Source of the DNA: Petunia secreta
Lineage: Eukaryota > Streptophyta > Magnoliopsida > Solanales > Solanaceae
Direction of reading: 5' to 3'
Length of the DNA: 64,000 nucleotides
NCBI GenBank assembly: GCA_029990175.1
Contig: JARKIP010000065.1
Location: forward strand, 9,366,501-9,430,500
The position numbers and the translations under genes are program-made. Numbering within the stretch: position 1 is the stretch's first letter; each line of letters starts with the position of its first letter. Shown one piece after another: positions 46,125 to 55,617 of this stretch. The notes below the pieces were generated by a model. That model searched no databases. It was given only the letters and a program-made list of their open reading frames with translations, and was not told the origin of the DNA.

Positions 46125-46517
46125 GCATCGAAAAAACTCTCCTAAGTAAGGACGGTCATCCTTGCAATTGAGACTTCTGCAAAGATTGAGTAATGTACTG
46201 TTCGAAAAACTTCCCCTATGATTTGGTTATCCTTTGATTTAAAAATTAGTTGTTCTAAAACTTCTGTATGGCTCGTCATTCTCTTTCGTTCTACTCAATT
46301 CTTATCTGCGAAGAAGAACCAATTTCTTGAATTGATCTCTTCACCCATCCCAGAAAAGAACTCGCATGATCTCAATTCGTTCTATTATAAAGATCACATT
46401 GTCATTGTAATGTAAAATACAATGGGAGTTTTATAAAACTCTACATATAACACTAGCTAGTTTCCATTTAAATTTAATATACATACAATCACCTACCCCA
46501 TAGCGCGGACACGCTTA
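46125..46517. other. Intergenic sequence, no gene seen
   Basis: Non-repetitive-looking sequence between Tat copy B and the split MITE, without a supported frame. Its last three bases TTA (46515-46517) are the left target duplication of the MITE. Confidence 0.5.
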
Positions 46518-46659
46518 CACTCTGTTTGGATCATTGTTACCTATTGTTTCATAATGTATTTTTTTTGTATTGTATTGTATTGTATCGTACTATATTATAA
46601 AAACAACGTTTGAATTGATTGTATTGTTTTCCGTTGTTTAGTAACATCGTTATTGTTTG

Positions 46660-47467
46660 TGTTAGCTTGGAAAGCTTGGAGTTTTGACTGATGACTGAGG
46701 AACGGATTCAAAGGACCTGTTCCTTTGAATTACTGGAGCAGAATAGATAATTCATGCAAAATCATTTGATTAAGATATTATTATTTATCCTAATACTGAC
46801 GTATATCTTGATAATTATGCAGGCCTAATCAGATACGAAAAGATTGCACAATCCTAAAGGATAAAGGATTTGGATTCAAGAAGGTAGAATCCAATTAAGG
46901 ATTCAAAGTCAAGGGAGCTTTGGAATTCTAATTCATTGGGACTTCTTGGCTGCTGGAAACTATAAAACGAGAAGACTATCAGCCATAGAAGATGTACACA
47001 AATACTGAGAGCATCGAGCAAAAGCTGAGAAGAATTATTAAGCTTATTTGTGTAATCAGTTAGCTACAGTAGAACTAAGTAAGAACCTGTTCCTTAGATT
47101 GAGTCTTGTAAAAGTTCAGTCTTAGTTCAATTGTAGTAAGCAGAAATCAAGTTGTAAACTGTGTAGTTCAAGTCGTGGACTTGACACAACTTCACTGATC
47201 GTGAGAAAGATCACTATAGGATTAGAGTTAGTCCTAGGTTAGTAAGAGTGAGTCTTGTAACCAAGTGGGTCTTTTTACATAGTGAAGTTGAAATCCTACT
47301 TGAGAAGTAGGTCGTGGTTTTTTGATCCCGTGTCTAGGGGTTTTTCCACGCTAAAATCTGGTGTTCAATTACTTACAGTTTTTATTCCGCACATCGTAGA
47401 GTAAAGGAACACATTTTAAGGAACTGGTCCTTAAAACAGTAAAGTGGTGTATTTGTGGGAAATAACA
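46660..47467 (+). repeat. 5' LTR of the young SIRE-type element
   Basis: TGTTAGCTTGG to GGGAAATAACA, 808 bp. TATA box TATAAAA at 46971-46977. Strict palindromes GGACCTGTTCC (46713-46723) and GGAACTGGTCC (47420-47430); a near match GAACCTGTTCC lies at 47083-47093. Confidence 0.97.
46971..46977 (+). promoter_or_regulatory. TATA box of the LTR promoter
   Basis: TATAAAA about 310 bp into the 5' LTR. It is the only good TATA box in the LTR and is the likely core promoter for the genomic RNA; the copy in the 3' LTR is at 55919-55925. Confidence 0.6.
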
Positions 47468-47469
47468 AT

Positions 47470-47481
47470 TGGTATCAGAGC
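47470..47481 (+). promoter_or_regulatory. Primer binding site, initiator-Met tRNA type
   Basis: TGGTATCAGAGC, two bases after the LTR end. Confidence 0.95.
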
Positions 47482-47516
47482 AGGTTATCCTTGAAAAGGC
47501 TAACACCTAGGATTAG

Positions 47517-49409
47517 ATGAGTACATCACGTGAGAACAGTGAGGGTCAGTCAATGGTTAGAGCACCTTACTTCAATGGAAAATACTATTCATGGTGGAAA
47601 GAGAGGATGCGTGATCACCTTCAGGCAGAGGATTACGAACTGTGGGACATAGTTACTGAAGGTCCCATGATCCCAATGAAGAAGGATGCTGATGGGAAAG
47701 ATGTTCCCAAAACCAGGAAGGAGTGCAATGCCGAAGACATAAAGCAATGGGAAAAGAATGCTAAGGCAAGGAAGTGGCTGGTTGGTGGACTTAGTCCTGA
47801 CGAATGCACAAGGATCAGAGGGTATGCCACTGCTAAGGAGATTTGGGATGCTCTACAAGTTGCACACGAAGGAACAAGTCAGGTAAAAAGGTCCAGAGGT
47901 ACACTTTTTTATGCTGAATATGAAAGCTTTAAAATGAAAGAAGAAGAATCAATCTCTGAAATGTATACTAGATTCAATGCCATTGCCTCTGAACTTATCT
48001 CTTTGGGAAGGGTTTTAACTGTGGAAGATAGGGTAGAAAAAATTTTAACTAGGGTTCTTCCAGATTCTTGGGAGATCAAAGCATGTGCTATCATTGAAAG
48101 TAAAGATTTAACCACATTATCCTTAGATGAGCTCATAGGAAATCTAAAGACTTACGAACTAAGGAAAAAGGTTAAAAACATAGGAGCACCAGTTAAAACT
48201 GAACCTAACCTAGCCTTAACTGCTGGTGATAAAATCGTTGATGATAAGGAACTGGTCCTTATCGCTAAAAGTGTTCAGAAATATTTGAATAAGAAAAGGG
48301 AAATTAGTGGACAGGGTAGGTCTACTAACATGAAACAGGCTGGAGAATGCCACAAATGTGGAAGCTCGGAGCACTACATCAGCAAATGTCCAATCATGGA
48401 AGGAGAATGGAGGAAGAAATTCATTGATGAAAGGAAGAAGGCTAGGGAACAGGTCCATAGAAAAAGTGGAAATCCCAAAGCGCTGGTTGCAGGATGGCAA
48501 GACAGTGAAGATGAAATAACTGATGATGATCTGGATGAGGATCTTGCTCTAATGGCACTTGGAGATTCAGAAAATGAAGAGGATCCTGAGGTATTTGTTT
48601 CTAAACTTAAAGAAGATGTAAAAAGCATGTCTAGAGAAAAGTTGGTTAAAGTATTCCATATTGTGCTAAATGAATTTAAAACTCTGAGGGATGATAATCA
48701 CCAACTGCATGATAAAGTTGACTGTTTAGAAATAGAATGCAAAGAGGAAATAATTAAAAATGATTTTCTGGAAAGGAAGATTAGCATGCTTGAGGAACAG
48801 GTCCTCACACTTGAAACAACTGCTCAGGAATTAGAAAATGTTAAAACAGTTGTAAAAGGTAAAGGTATTGCTAATTCTCATCAGATTATTGCTGAAGAGA
48901 AACTGAAAAACACAGTTGATGAATTGTGTAAAAAAGATGAAAAGATAAGATCTTTAGAAGAAGACCTGGTTAAAACAAAAATGGAATTAAGAAAAACTGT
49001 AGAATGGAACAAGTCTTCTGAAGCACTAGAATGGTTGCAAGAAAATCATAGCAGTAACAGGAAAGGTATTGGATTCATGAAGGCACAAAGTTCATCCAAA
49101 TGGGATCCAAAGAGTAAGTACTTATCATTTCCTGAAAACTGGCTATGTACTCACTGTGGGAACACTGGTCACCGGAAAGAAAATTGTCAATCTTTAAAAA
49201 TGGCTGCCCAGAGGAACAGGTCCTATAAACCTGTTCGAAATCCTGTGAAACAGAAGAATAGGTCCTACAAATCTGTTCAACATTCTGTAAAAAGGAGAGA
49301 TGTTCACACAAAGAAACCTTTACCATTTTGGGCTAAAAAAGATCTGATTCATCCTTTTTCAAAAGGAAAGGAACCCAAACTAGTTTGGGTTCTTAAAATT
49401 AACCCCTAG
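47517..49409 (+). CDS. gag: Gag polyprotein of the SIRE-type element
   Basis: 630-residue structural protein that would form the virus-like particle and bind element RNA. The ATG at 47517 is the first after the primer site. N-terminus: YFNGKYYSWWKERMRDHL (about 19-36), then the Copia gag domain (LEWLVGGLSPDE-type region, GRVLTVEDRVEKILTRVLP). Two zinc knuckles: CHKCGSSEHYISKC (278-291) and CTHCGNTGHRKENC (544-557). Between them lie an acidic stretch (about 325-360) and a long coiled coil (about 375-510). It ends AAC CCC TAG; pol follows in the +1 frame. Six or so GGAMCWGKTCC palindromes, including near matches, sit inside the coding sequence. Confidence 0.95.
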   Translation: MSTSRENSEGQSMVRAPYFNGKYYSWWKERMRDHLQAEDYELWDIVTEGPMIPMKKDADGKDVPKTRKECNAEDIKQWEKNAKARKWLVGGLSPDECTRIRGYATAKEIWDALQVAHEGTSQVKRSRGTLFYAEYESFKMKEEESISEMYTRFNAIASELISLGRVLTVEDRVEKILTRVLPDSWEIKACAIIESKDLTTLSLDELIGNLKTYELRKKVKNIGAPVKTEPNLALTAGDKIVDDKELVLIAKSVQKYLNKKREISGQGRSTNMKQAGECHKCGSSEHYISKCPIMEGEWRKKFIDERKKAREQVHRKSGNPKALVAGWQDSEDEITDDDLDEDLALMALGDSENEEDPEVFVSKLKEDVKSMSREKLVKVFHIVLNEFKTLRDDNHQLHDKVDCLEIECKEEIIKNDFLERKISMLEEQVLTLETTAQELENVKTVVKGKGIANSHQIIAEEKLKNTVDELCKKDEKIRSLEEDLVKTKMELRKTVEWNKSSEALEWLQENHSSNRKGIGFMKAQSSSKWDPKSKYLSFPENWLCTHCGNTGHRKENCQSLKMAAQRNRSYKPVRNPVKQKNRSYKSVQHSVKRRDVHTKKPLPFWAKKDLIHPFSKGKEPKLVWVLKINP

Positions 49410-49424
49410 TTTTCTTTTGCAGGC
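49404..49424 (+). promoter_or_regulatory. Gag-pol junction: candidate +1 frameshift or splice acceptor
   Basis: Gag ends CCC TAG (49404-49409). Skipping one base after CCC gives AGT TTT CTT TTG CAG, which is the pol frame. Slippage at CCC before a slow stop codon would resemble known +1 sites. Alternatively TTTTCTTTTGCAG (49410-49422) is a good 3' splice site. The identical sequence is kept in the old copy (16305-16284). Confidence 0.5.
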
Positions 49425-52400
49425 TAGAGTGAAGGAGACAAACCACAAATGGTACATGGACAGTGGTTGCTCAAGACATATGACAGGGCATAAGGAACTG
49501 TTCCTTTCACTCTCAGCCTTCCAAGGAGGAAGTGTTTCCTTCGGTAATGGTAAGAAAGGGGAAATTATTGGAATTGGAAAGGTAGGTAAGTCTGACTCAC
49601 ACTGCATAGATAATGTATTTCTAGTAGATGGACTGAAGCATTGCTTATTGAGTATATCTCAATTATGTGACAAAGGTAATAATGTTAATTTTTCATCTAC
49701 TGGATGCACTGTGACTAATCAAGCTTCTGGAGAGGTTATTTTGCAGGGAAACAGACATGGAAACATCTACAAAGTAGACTTGCTGACATTATCTGATGGA
49801 AGCTTGAGCTGCTTAAGTGTGGAGCAAAATGATCCCCTCCTATGGCACAAAAGACTAGGACATGCTAGTCTTTCACAATTGAACAAACTTGTGCCAAAGG
49901 ACTTGGTGATAGGTCTTCCTAACATCAGGTTTAATGATGAAAAGGTATGTGAAGCTTGTGCCAGGGGGAAGCAGGTAAAATCCTCCTTCAAATCGAAGAA
50001 ACAGGTAAGTACCACTAAGCCTTTGGAACTGGTCCATATGGATTTATGTGGTCCAATGAGAACAATGAGTCGTGGAGGTAAGAAGTATGTAATGGTATTG
50101 GTGGATGATTACTCTAGATTTACATGGACTATATTTCTTGCATCTAAAGAAGAAGCATTTAATGCATTTTCAATTTTTGCTAAGAAAGCTGAAAGAACAC
50201 TAGACAGTCCTATTGTTGCCATTAGGTCAGATCATGGAACTGAATTTGAAAATCATATGTTTTTTAATTTTTGCAATGAAAATGGCATTAGTCACAATTT
50301 TTCTTCACCTAGAACTCCACAACAAAATGGTGTAGTGGAAAGGAAAAATAGGACTCTAGAAGAAATGGCAAGAACTATGTTAATATCTGGAAATCTTCCA
50401 CAAAACTTTTGGGCTGAGGCTATTAATACTGCATGCTATATAATAAATAGATGTATGACTAGGCCATTAATAGAAAAGACCCCATATGAGTTGCTTAAAG
50501 GAAGAAAACCAAACATCTCTCATCTTAGGGCTTTTGGTTGCAAGTATTTTATACACAACAATGGGAAAGATGCCTTAGGAAAATTTGAACCTAGAAGTGA
50601 TGAAGGAATCTTTGTTGGTTATTCTTCGAATAGTAAGGCATATAGGGTGTTTAACAAGAAAACTTTAAAAATTGAAGAAAGCATGCATGTAAAATTCGAT
50701 GAAACTAACAGTCTCACTCAAGAACAGGTACAGGAGGATGAAGAAATTGGACTGCTGAAAGCTTATGAACTTGATCCACAAATGCAAGGTCTGGATGTGA
50801 GAACTGAACTGCAAGGAACTGTTTCTCAGAACAGAACTGAGAACAGTGGCACATATACAGGGGGAACAAATGTTAGTTCCACCTCGCAAACTGGTAGTGC
50901 TACTCGATCAGGAACTGTTCCTCAGCAGAGGACTTCTGACAATGGATTGACCCCCAAGCCTTACAAGTATCAAGGGTCACATCCTGTGGATCAAATAATC
51001 TCAGACAAGAATGCAGGAATTCAAACTAGATCAGCAGTCAAAAATCACAATCTGTGTGCTTTTAGTGCTTTCCTATCTCTTGTTGAACCCAAAAATGTGA
51101 AAGAAGCACTGAAGGATGCAGACTGGATAAATGCTATGCAGGAGGAATTGAATCAATTTCAAAGAAGTCAAGTTTGGCATCTTGAACCCAAGCCAAGGAA
51201 CAGGTCCATAATTGGAACAAAATGGGTTTTCAGAAACAAACTTGATGAGGATGGCATGGTAACAAGGAACAAGGCCAGACTGGTTGTTCAGGGATATAGT
51301 CAAGAGGAAGGCATCGACTATGATGAGACTTTTGCTCCAGTTGCAAGATTGGAAGCAATAAGACTTCTTATAGCCTTTGCTACATACATGGATTTTACTC
51401 TACATCAAATGGATGTTAAGAGTGCATTTCTGAATGGATACTTGAAAGAAGAAGTGTATGTCAAGCAACCTCCAGGTTTTGAAAGTGAACAGTTCCCTGA
51501 ACATGTTTACAAGTTGGACAAGGCCTTGTATGGGCTCAAGCAGGCACCAAGAGCATGGTATGAAAGGCTATCAAAATTTCTACTCCAGCATGGATACAAG
51601 AGAGGTAAAATTGATAGTACTTTGTTCTTAAAAGAAAAAGGTAAGGATCTCTTAATTGTTCAAATCTATGTAGATGACATAATTTTTGGTGCTACTTGTG
51701 AAAATTTAAGTAAAGAATTTGCAAACTTGATGGGGAGTGAATTTGAGATGAGCATGATGGGTGAACTCAACTTCTTTTTGGGTTTACAAATTAAGCAAAC
51801 CTCAAATGGAACTATGATCCATCAACAAAAGTATGTTAAGGAATTACTTAAAAGATTTGATATGGACAATGCTAAGGGAATTGACACACCTATTGCTACT
51901 GCCACAAAATTGGATCTTGATGAACATGGAATATCAGTTGATCAAAAATTGTATAGGGGTATGATAGGTTCCTTACTTTATCTAACTGCTAGTAGACCAG
52001 ATATAGTGTTCAGTGTTGGTTTGTGTGCTAGATTCCAATCAGATCCTAAGGAATCTCATTTGAAAGCTGTTAAAAGAATATTGAGGTATCTGAAAGGAAC
52101 AGGTCCCTTGGGACTTTGGTATCCAAAAGGTGGTAATTTTAATCTTGTTGGATATACTGATGCTGATTATGCAGGTTTCCTTGTCGATAGAAAAAGCACC
52201 TCAGGTATGGCACATTTTCTTGGTGAGTGTTTGGTTTCTTGGGGAACCAAGAAACAAAATTCAGTGGCACTTTCCACTGCTGAGGCTGAATATGTGGCAG
52301 CTGCTTCATGTTGTTCACAGTTGTTATGGATCAAACAACAATTACAGGATTTTGGTGTTGATGTAGGAACTGTTCCTATCTATTGTGATAACACTAGTGC

Positions 52401-52611
52401 TATTAATATGACAAAAAATCCAGTGCATCACAAAAGGACTAAACACATTGACATAAGACATCATTTCCTAAGAGACAATTATGAAAAAGGTTTGATCACC
52501 ATAGCATTTTGCCCAACTGAAAAACAAATAGCTGACATTTTTACAAAAGCTCTAGGAAGAGATGATTTTGAAAGAAATAGATTGGAATTAGGGATGATTA
52601 AATTCACATAA
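49417..52611 (+). CDS. pol: Pol polyprotein of the SIRE-type element
   Basis: About 1064 codons, open from within the junction; no ATG is used at the start (the first codon counted is TTG), so it should be made by frameshift or from a spliced RNA. Protease: D-S-G at residues 15-17 in YMDSGCSRHMTG. Integrase: HKRLGHASLSQLN to CEACARGK (H-H-C-C, about 144-182), core Asp209, Asp272 and Glu308, exact D-D-35-E spacing. RT: QMDVKSAFLNGYLKEEVYV, YGLKQAPRAWY and catalytic YVDDII (751-756). RNase H: YTDADYAG (Asp915) and YCDNTSAIN. All catalytic residues are present and no stop interrupts it. It ends 598 bp before the third ORF. Confidence 0.95.
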   Translation: MQARVKETNHKWYMDSGCSRHMTGHKELFLSLSAFQGGSVSFGNGKKGEIIGIGKVGKSDSHCIDNVFLVDGLKHCLLSISQLCDKGNNVNFSSTGCTVTNQASGEVILQGNRHGNIYKVDLLTLSDGSLSCLSVEQNDPLLWHKRLGHASLSQLNKLVPKDLVIGLPNIRFNDEKVCEACARGKQVKSSFKSKKQVSTTKPLELVHMDLCGPMRTMSRGGKKYVMVLVDDYSRFTWTIFLASKEEAFNAFSIFAKKAERTLDSPIVAIRSDHGTEFENHMFFNFCNENGISHNFSSPRTPQQNGVVERKNRTLEEMARTMLISGNLPQNFWAEAINTACYIINRCMTRPLIEKTPYELLKGRKPNISHLRAFGCKYFIHNNGKDALGKFEPRSDEGIFVGYSSNSKAYRVFNKKTLKIEESMHVKFDETNSLTQEQVQEDEEIGLLKAYELDPQMQGLDVRTELQGTVSQNRTENSGTYTGGTNVSSTSQTGSATRSGTVPQQRTSDNGLTPKPYKYQGSHPVDQIISDKNAGIQTRSAVKNHNLCAFSAFLSLVEPKNVKEALKDADWINAMQEELNQFQRSQVWHLEPKPRNRSIIGTKWVFRNKLDEDGMVTRNKARLVVQGYSQEEGIDYDETFAPVARLEAIRLLIAFATYMDFTLHQMDVKSAFLNGYLKEEVYVKQPPGFESEQFPEHVYKLDKALYGLKQAPRAWYERLSKFLLQHGYKRGKIDSTLFLKEKGKDLLIVQIYVDDIIFGATCENLSKEFANLMGSEFEMSMMGELNFFLGLQIKQTSNGTMIHQQKYVKELLKRFDMDNAKGIDTPIATATKLDLDEHGISVDQKLYRGMIGSLLYLTASRPDIVFSVGLCARFQSDPKESHLKAVKRILRYLKGTGPLGLWYPKGGNFNLVGYTDADYAGFLVDRKSTSGMAHFLGECLVSWGTKKQNSVALSTAEAEYVAAASCCSQLLWIKQQLQDFGVDVGTVPIYCDNTSAINMTKNPVHHKRTKHIDIRHHFLRDNYEKGLITIAFCPTEKQIADIFTKALGRDDFERNRLELGMIKFT

Positions 52612-53209
52612 AATCTTCAATGCTTTGCTTCATAATTGGCTAGAAAATTGCTCTTAAAATGAATTTTATTCAAGTCATTATGAATTATTCAGTCCAGTCT
52701 CTATACTTAAATGTATACTCTCATGCTACATATATTATTTAGAGTTGCTAAAATTGAATGATGTTACCCTTATGCTCTTAGAATTTCAGATGATCAAAAA
52801 TTGCAAATTGGAAGGACACTGAATTGTGGTGTTAAAAACAGGTATGTACTCGTAATTATTCAATTAATTTAGGAGTATAAAGGCTATAGGTAACTTGTGT
52901 TTAGGATAAAATCCCACTAAGTTTCCTACCCATATCCAAACTGCAAAAGAGTCCCATCGGAGGAACAGTTCTCATTCTGAAAAGGTGTCATACAGCCTAA
53001 CGGCTCTTTTTCTCCGGGAGACTCCCAAGAGTCCTTAGCCGTTGCATGTTGTGCTGAGGTAAGCTGATCGTCTCCTACTCTAATTGCACTACTTAATTCA
53101 CTCTATAAATACTCTTCTTCTCCTACATTATTCTTTTACCTTGTTCATCAATTGAATTAGCAAAATTTCAGAAAGAATTGTCAATTATCTTTTGATTAGA
53201 ATTGCAAAC
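52612..53209 (+). other. Spacer between pol and the third ORF
   Basis: About 600 bp without a frame. It contains a decayed palindrome GGAACAGTTCT (52963-52973) and a TATA-like box near its end (53104-53110), followed by a pyrimidine-rich CTTCTTCTCCTAC. It fits a short internal promoter and 5' untranslated region. Confidence 0.6.
53104..53110 (+). promoter_or_regulatory. Candidate internal TATA box for the third ORF
   Basis: TATAAAT, 106 bp before the ATG at 53210, in the context CACTCTATAAATACTC. The old copy has TATATAAA about 90 bp before its start. Conserved position supports a separate promoter; there is no transcript evidence here. Confidence 0.45.
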
Positions 53210-55156
53210 ATGTCTCTTTCTTCTGATAATTCTCCATCTGCACCCACTGTTGAACAACCACAAAATCTCAACCCTCCTTCACCCATGGAAATCATCAACC
53301 CAAACCCTGCAGTTCCTGAACAAACTCCAGAAATACCTGAACCTGAAATTCAGGGGGAAGGATCAGTTCCCACGGCTGAATCAATTGCTGAGCAGGTTGA
53401 GGATTTGTCAAGGGCTATGGTGTTGTATCAGTATCAGGTAAACTTCACATACCCTTTGAATGTGGTTATTGACGAGGAAGAAAAGGGAGAGGGGTCTGGG
53501 GCTGCTCTTGAGGGGGAACCTATTAAGAGGTTGGAAGCACCTTTGCATGGGTCACCAGGGTCTCCAGAGGTTGCTTTTAGAGCACCCATGGAAGATGTTA
53601 TAGATGTTGAAGAGGTTATGAGTGACAGTGATAGGCCATTGGTGGATTTGATAAATATTAGGAGCCTGAAAAGAAAATTGGCTAGAAAGGGACCCATTCA
53701 TGATCATGAGACTGTTGAAATTGCTGCTAAATTGAAGAAGATAAGTGATAGTTATAAGCCTGGAAATAAGAAGAAAGTTGAAAGTTCCTCTAAGGCAAAA
53801 GGACCTGTTCCTTCTGCCTCAACCCCTGCATCTGGGGGTAGGAGGACAAGAAGTGCTGCTAAAGCTGCTGATGAACAACTGGCTGCTGCCTTGGAAAGGA
53901 GCAGAAAAGGGAAAGGAAAACAGGTAGTTGAGGAAGAAAAAGTGGATGATAGTGATGATTTTGATTTGGCTGATTTTTCTGAGGATGATGAGATGGTAGA
54001 GGCTGAGGAGGTGGTGCCTCAGTCAAAGAAAAGAAAGGTTCCTGAGAGAAGGGTGACAAGAAGCTCAGTTAAAGCTGCTGAGAAAATTGCTAAGAGGACC
54101 AGGTCCTCTAAAAGAGTGGTGGTTTCTGAAGACTCTGCCAGTGACAGTGATGAGTTAGTTGCTGAGGCTGAGAGTGATAGTGATGCTGAAGAAAGTGAGA
54201 CTGTGCACTGTGTTCATGATGACATGCTGACTAGAAAGGTGTTGAAAGGAAGGGTTATGACTGATGTTCAAGAAGAAGGAATGGTTTGGTTGCTGCAAAA
54301 GCTACATGCTCAGGGTTGGAGGGACATGGTCCTTAAGATCTCTGGTAGGTGTGCAAAGGGAATGGTGCAGGAATTCTATAAGAATTGTTCCATCCGAGGT
54401 TATCAAATCACTACATCTGTTAATGACAATGTCATCATTTTTGATACAAGGGAACTTGGTGAGTTGCTGGGGATCCCTGCCTCTGGGTATGCTAGTTATG
54501 TCAAGACTGTTTGGCCTGACTTGACAAACTTGCCTACTGATCTGGAGATCACTAGGAAGTTTGCTGAGAATGATGGTGAAGAAAAACCCAGGGCAGTGCA
54601 AAAGAGTGAGATGCATCCACAGCATCAGGTTTTATTTGAATTTGTGAACAAAGTTGTGATGCCAAGGCAGGAGAAAAGAGGAGTTGCCAGTTTCATGGAC
54701 CTGGTCCTTATGGAACTGTTGGACACTGAAAAGCAGATCAATTGGCCCAGCTTTATGATCCACCTGATAAAAAGGGTGATTGCTGGGAAGAGAAAACACT
54801 CCCTGCCGTTTGGTTTCATTCTGACTGATATTTTTGCCAAGTTGAAGGTTCCCTTGGAAGGGGTTGTGAAAGCTACAAAGAAGGAGAAATTTGGGTGTGC
54901 TACCTTGATAAACTGTGACTTGCCGGTTCAGGCTGATCCTCCACAGGCTGGTGTTGGGAGGCAGCCTCTGAACAACAAAGTGAGGGCACTTAGGCAACAA
55001 GTTGCTATGCAGGCTGCTGAGATTGCAAGGTTGGAAGAAGAGAGGAATTACTGGAAGGCAGAGGCCTCAAAAGCAAAAGAGACCAATGAGGGAATGCTCA
55101 AGCAGATGTTTGATCTCCTTCACAAGTCTCAGGGAACTGGTCCTTCTACATCCTGA
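53210..55156 (+). CDS. Third ORF of the SIRE-type element (function unknown, env-position)
   Basis: 648 residues from ATG 53210 (MSLSSDNSPSAPTVEQPQ); the old copy starts with the same MSLS. N-terminal third: Pro/Glu-rich and acidic. Residues about 195-320: basic clusters (KSKKRKVPERRVTRSSVKAA, KRTRSSKR) alternating with acidic runs, like nuclear localisation signals. Residues about 338-571: a conserved globular domain (LKGRVMTDVQEEGMVWLLQK, GELLGIPASGYASYVKTVWP, SLPFGFILTDIFAKLKVPL) of the putative plant transposon protein type also seen downstream of pol in Athila. The end (about 587-640) is a coiled coil. Its place is that of the SIRE env-like gene, but I see no signal peptide or transmembrane helix. 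Role unknown; a nuclear or RNA/DNA-binding role is an inference. Confidence 0.85.
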   Translation: MSLSSDNSPSAPTVEQPQNLNPPSPMEIINPNPAVPEQTPEIPEPEIQGEGSVPTAESIAEQVEDLSRAMVLYQYQVNFTYPLNVVIDEEEKGEGSGAALEGEPIKRLEAPLHGSPGSPEVAFRAPMEDVIDVEEVMSDSDRPLVDLINIRSLKRKLARKGPIHDHETVEIAAKLKKISDSYKPGNKKKVESSSKAKGPVPSASTPASGGRRTRSAAKAADEQLAAALERSRKGKGKQVVEEEKVDDSDDFDLADFSEDDEMVEAEEVVPQSKKRKVPERRVTRSSVKAAEKIAKRTRSSKRVVVSEDSASDSDELVAEAESDSDAEESETVHCVHDDMLTRKVLKGRVMTDVQEEGMVWLLQKLHAQGWRDMVLKISGRCAKGMVQEFYKNCSIRGYQITTSVNDNVIIFDTRELGELLGIPASGYASYVKTVWPDLTNLPTDLEITRKFAENDGEEKPRAVQKSEMHPQHQVLFEFVNKVVMPRQEKRGVASFMDLVLMELLDTEKQINWPSFMIHLIKRVIAGKRKHSLPFGFILTDIFAKLKVPLEGVVKATKKEKFGCATLINCDLPVQADPPQAGVGRQPLNNKVRALRQQVAMQAAEIARLEEERNYWKAEASKAKETNEGMLKQMFDLLHKSQGTGPSTS

Positions 55157-55603
55157 CCACCTTAGCCCTAGCCTTTAGCCATCTTTTGTCTAGTGGGATC
55201 TAGCCTAGCCTAGTGCCTTAGCCTTTATTTTCTTCTTTAGTAGTTGGATAATTTTGTAGTACTTGCTGTATCCCCTGATTTTGATATTTTGGTTAAATGA
55301 ATTGTCTTGGATGGCTAATATCATTGTCTTGCAGTTGCTTTATTTAATTTATGTTTGTACTTTGAGTTGCCTCAATGGCTATGTGCTGATTAAATCTAAC
55401 ACTTGAGTTATATTTTGATGTGCAACCTTTTCAATGATGCCAAAAGGGGGAAGAGTAAGGCTGATTTTGCATGATTTTATACCTAATAAAAATTTGTTCC
55501 TTAATGATGAATTAATTCTCCACTGATTGATTGTCTTTTTGAGCTTACATTGTACTTCAGGACATTAAGGAGATGAAGCTATGAGTATGAATTTGTCATC
55601 ATC
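55157..55603 (+). other. 3' untranslated region of the young SIRE-type element
   Basis: Non-coding stretch between the third ORF and the polypurine tract, T-rich with repeated CTAGCCTAG-like phrases near its start (55160-55220). It corresponds to 10275-10726 in the old copy. Confidence 0.6.
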
Positions 55604-55616
55604 AAAAAGGGGGAAA
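55604..55616 (+). promoter_or_regulatory. Polypurine tract of the young SIRE-type element
   Basis: AAAAAGGGGGAAA, ending one base before the 3' LTR. A second purine run, AAAAGGGGGAAGAG, lies at about 55442-55455. Confidence 0.9.
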
Positions 55617-55617
55617 T

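Noticed and set aside
46655..46659. Perfect 5-bp TSD for the young Copia element
   Set aside because: GTTTG versus ATTTG differ at one base; recorded as an imperfect duplication instead.
51073..51303. Antisense frames across gag, pol and the third ORF of the young Copia element
   Set aside because: They overlap strongly supported sense genes, have no recognisable motif and are expected shadows of codon bias.
53210..55156. Calling the third ORF an envelope gene
   Set aside because: Its position fits the SIRE env-like slot, but no signal peptide, membrane span or fusion peptide is evident.
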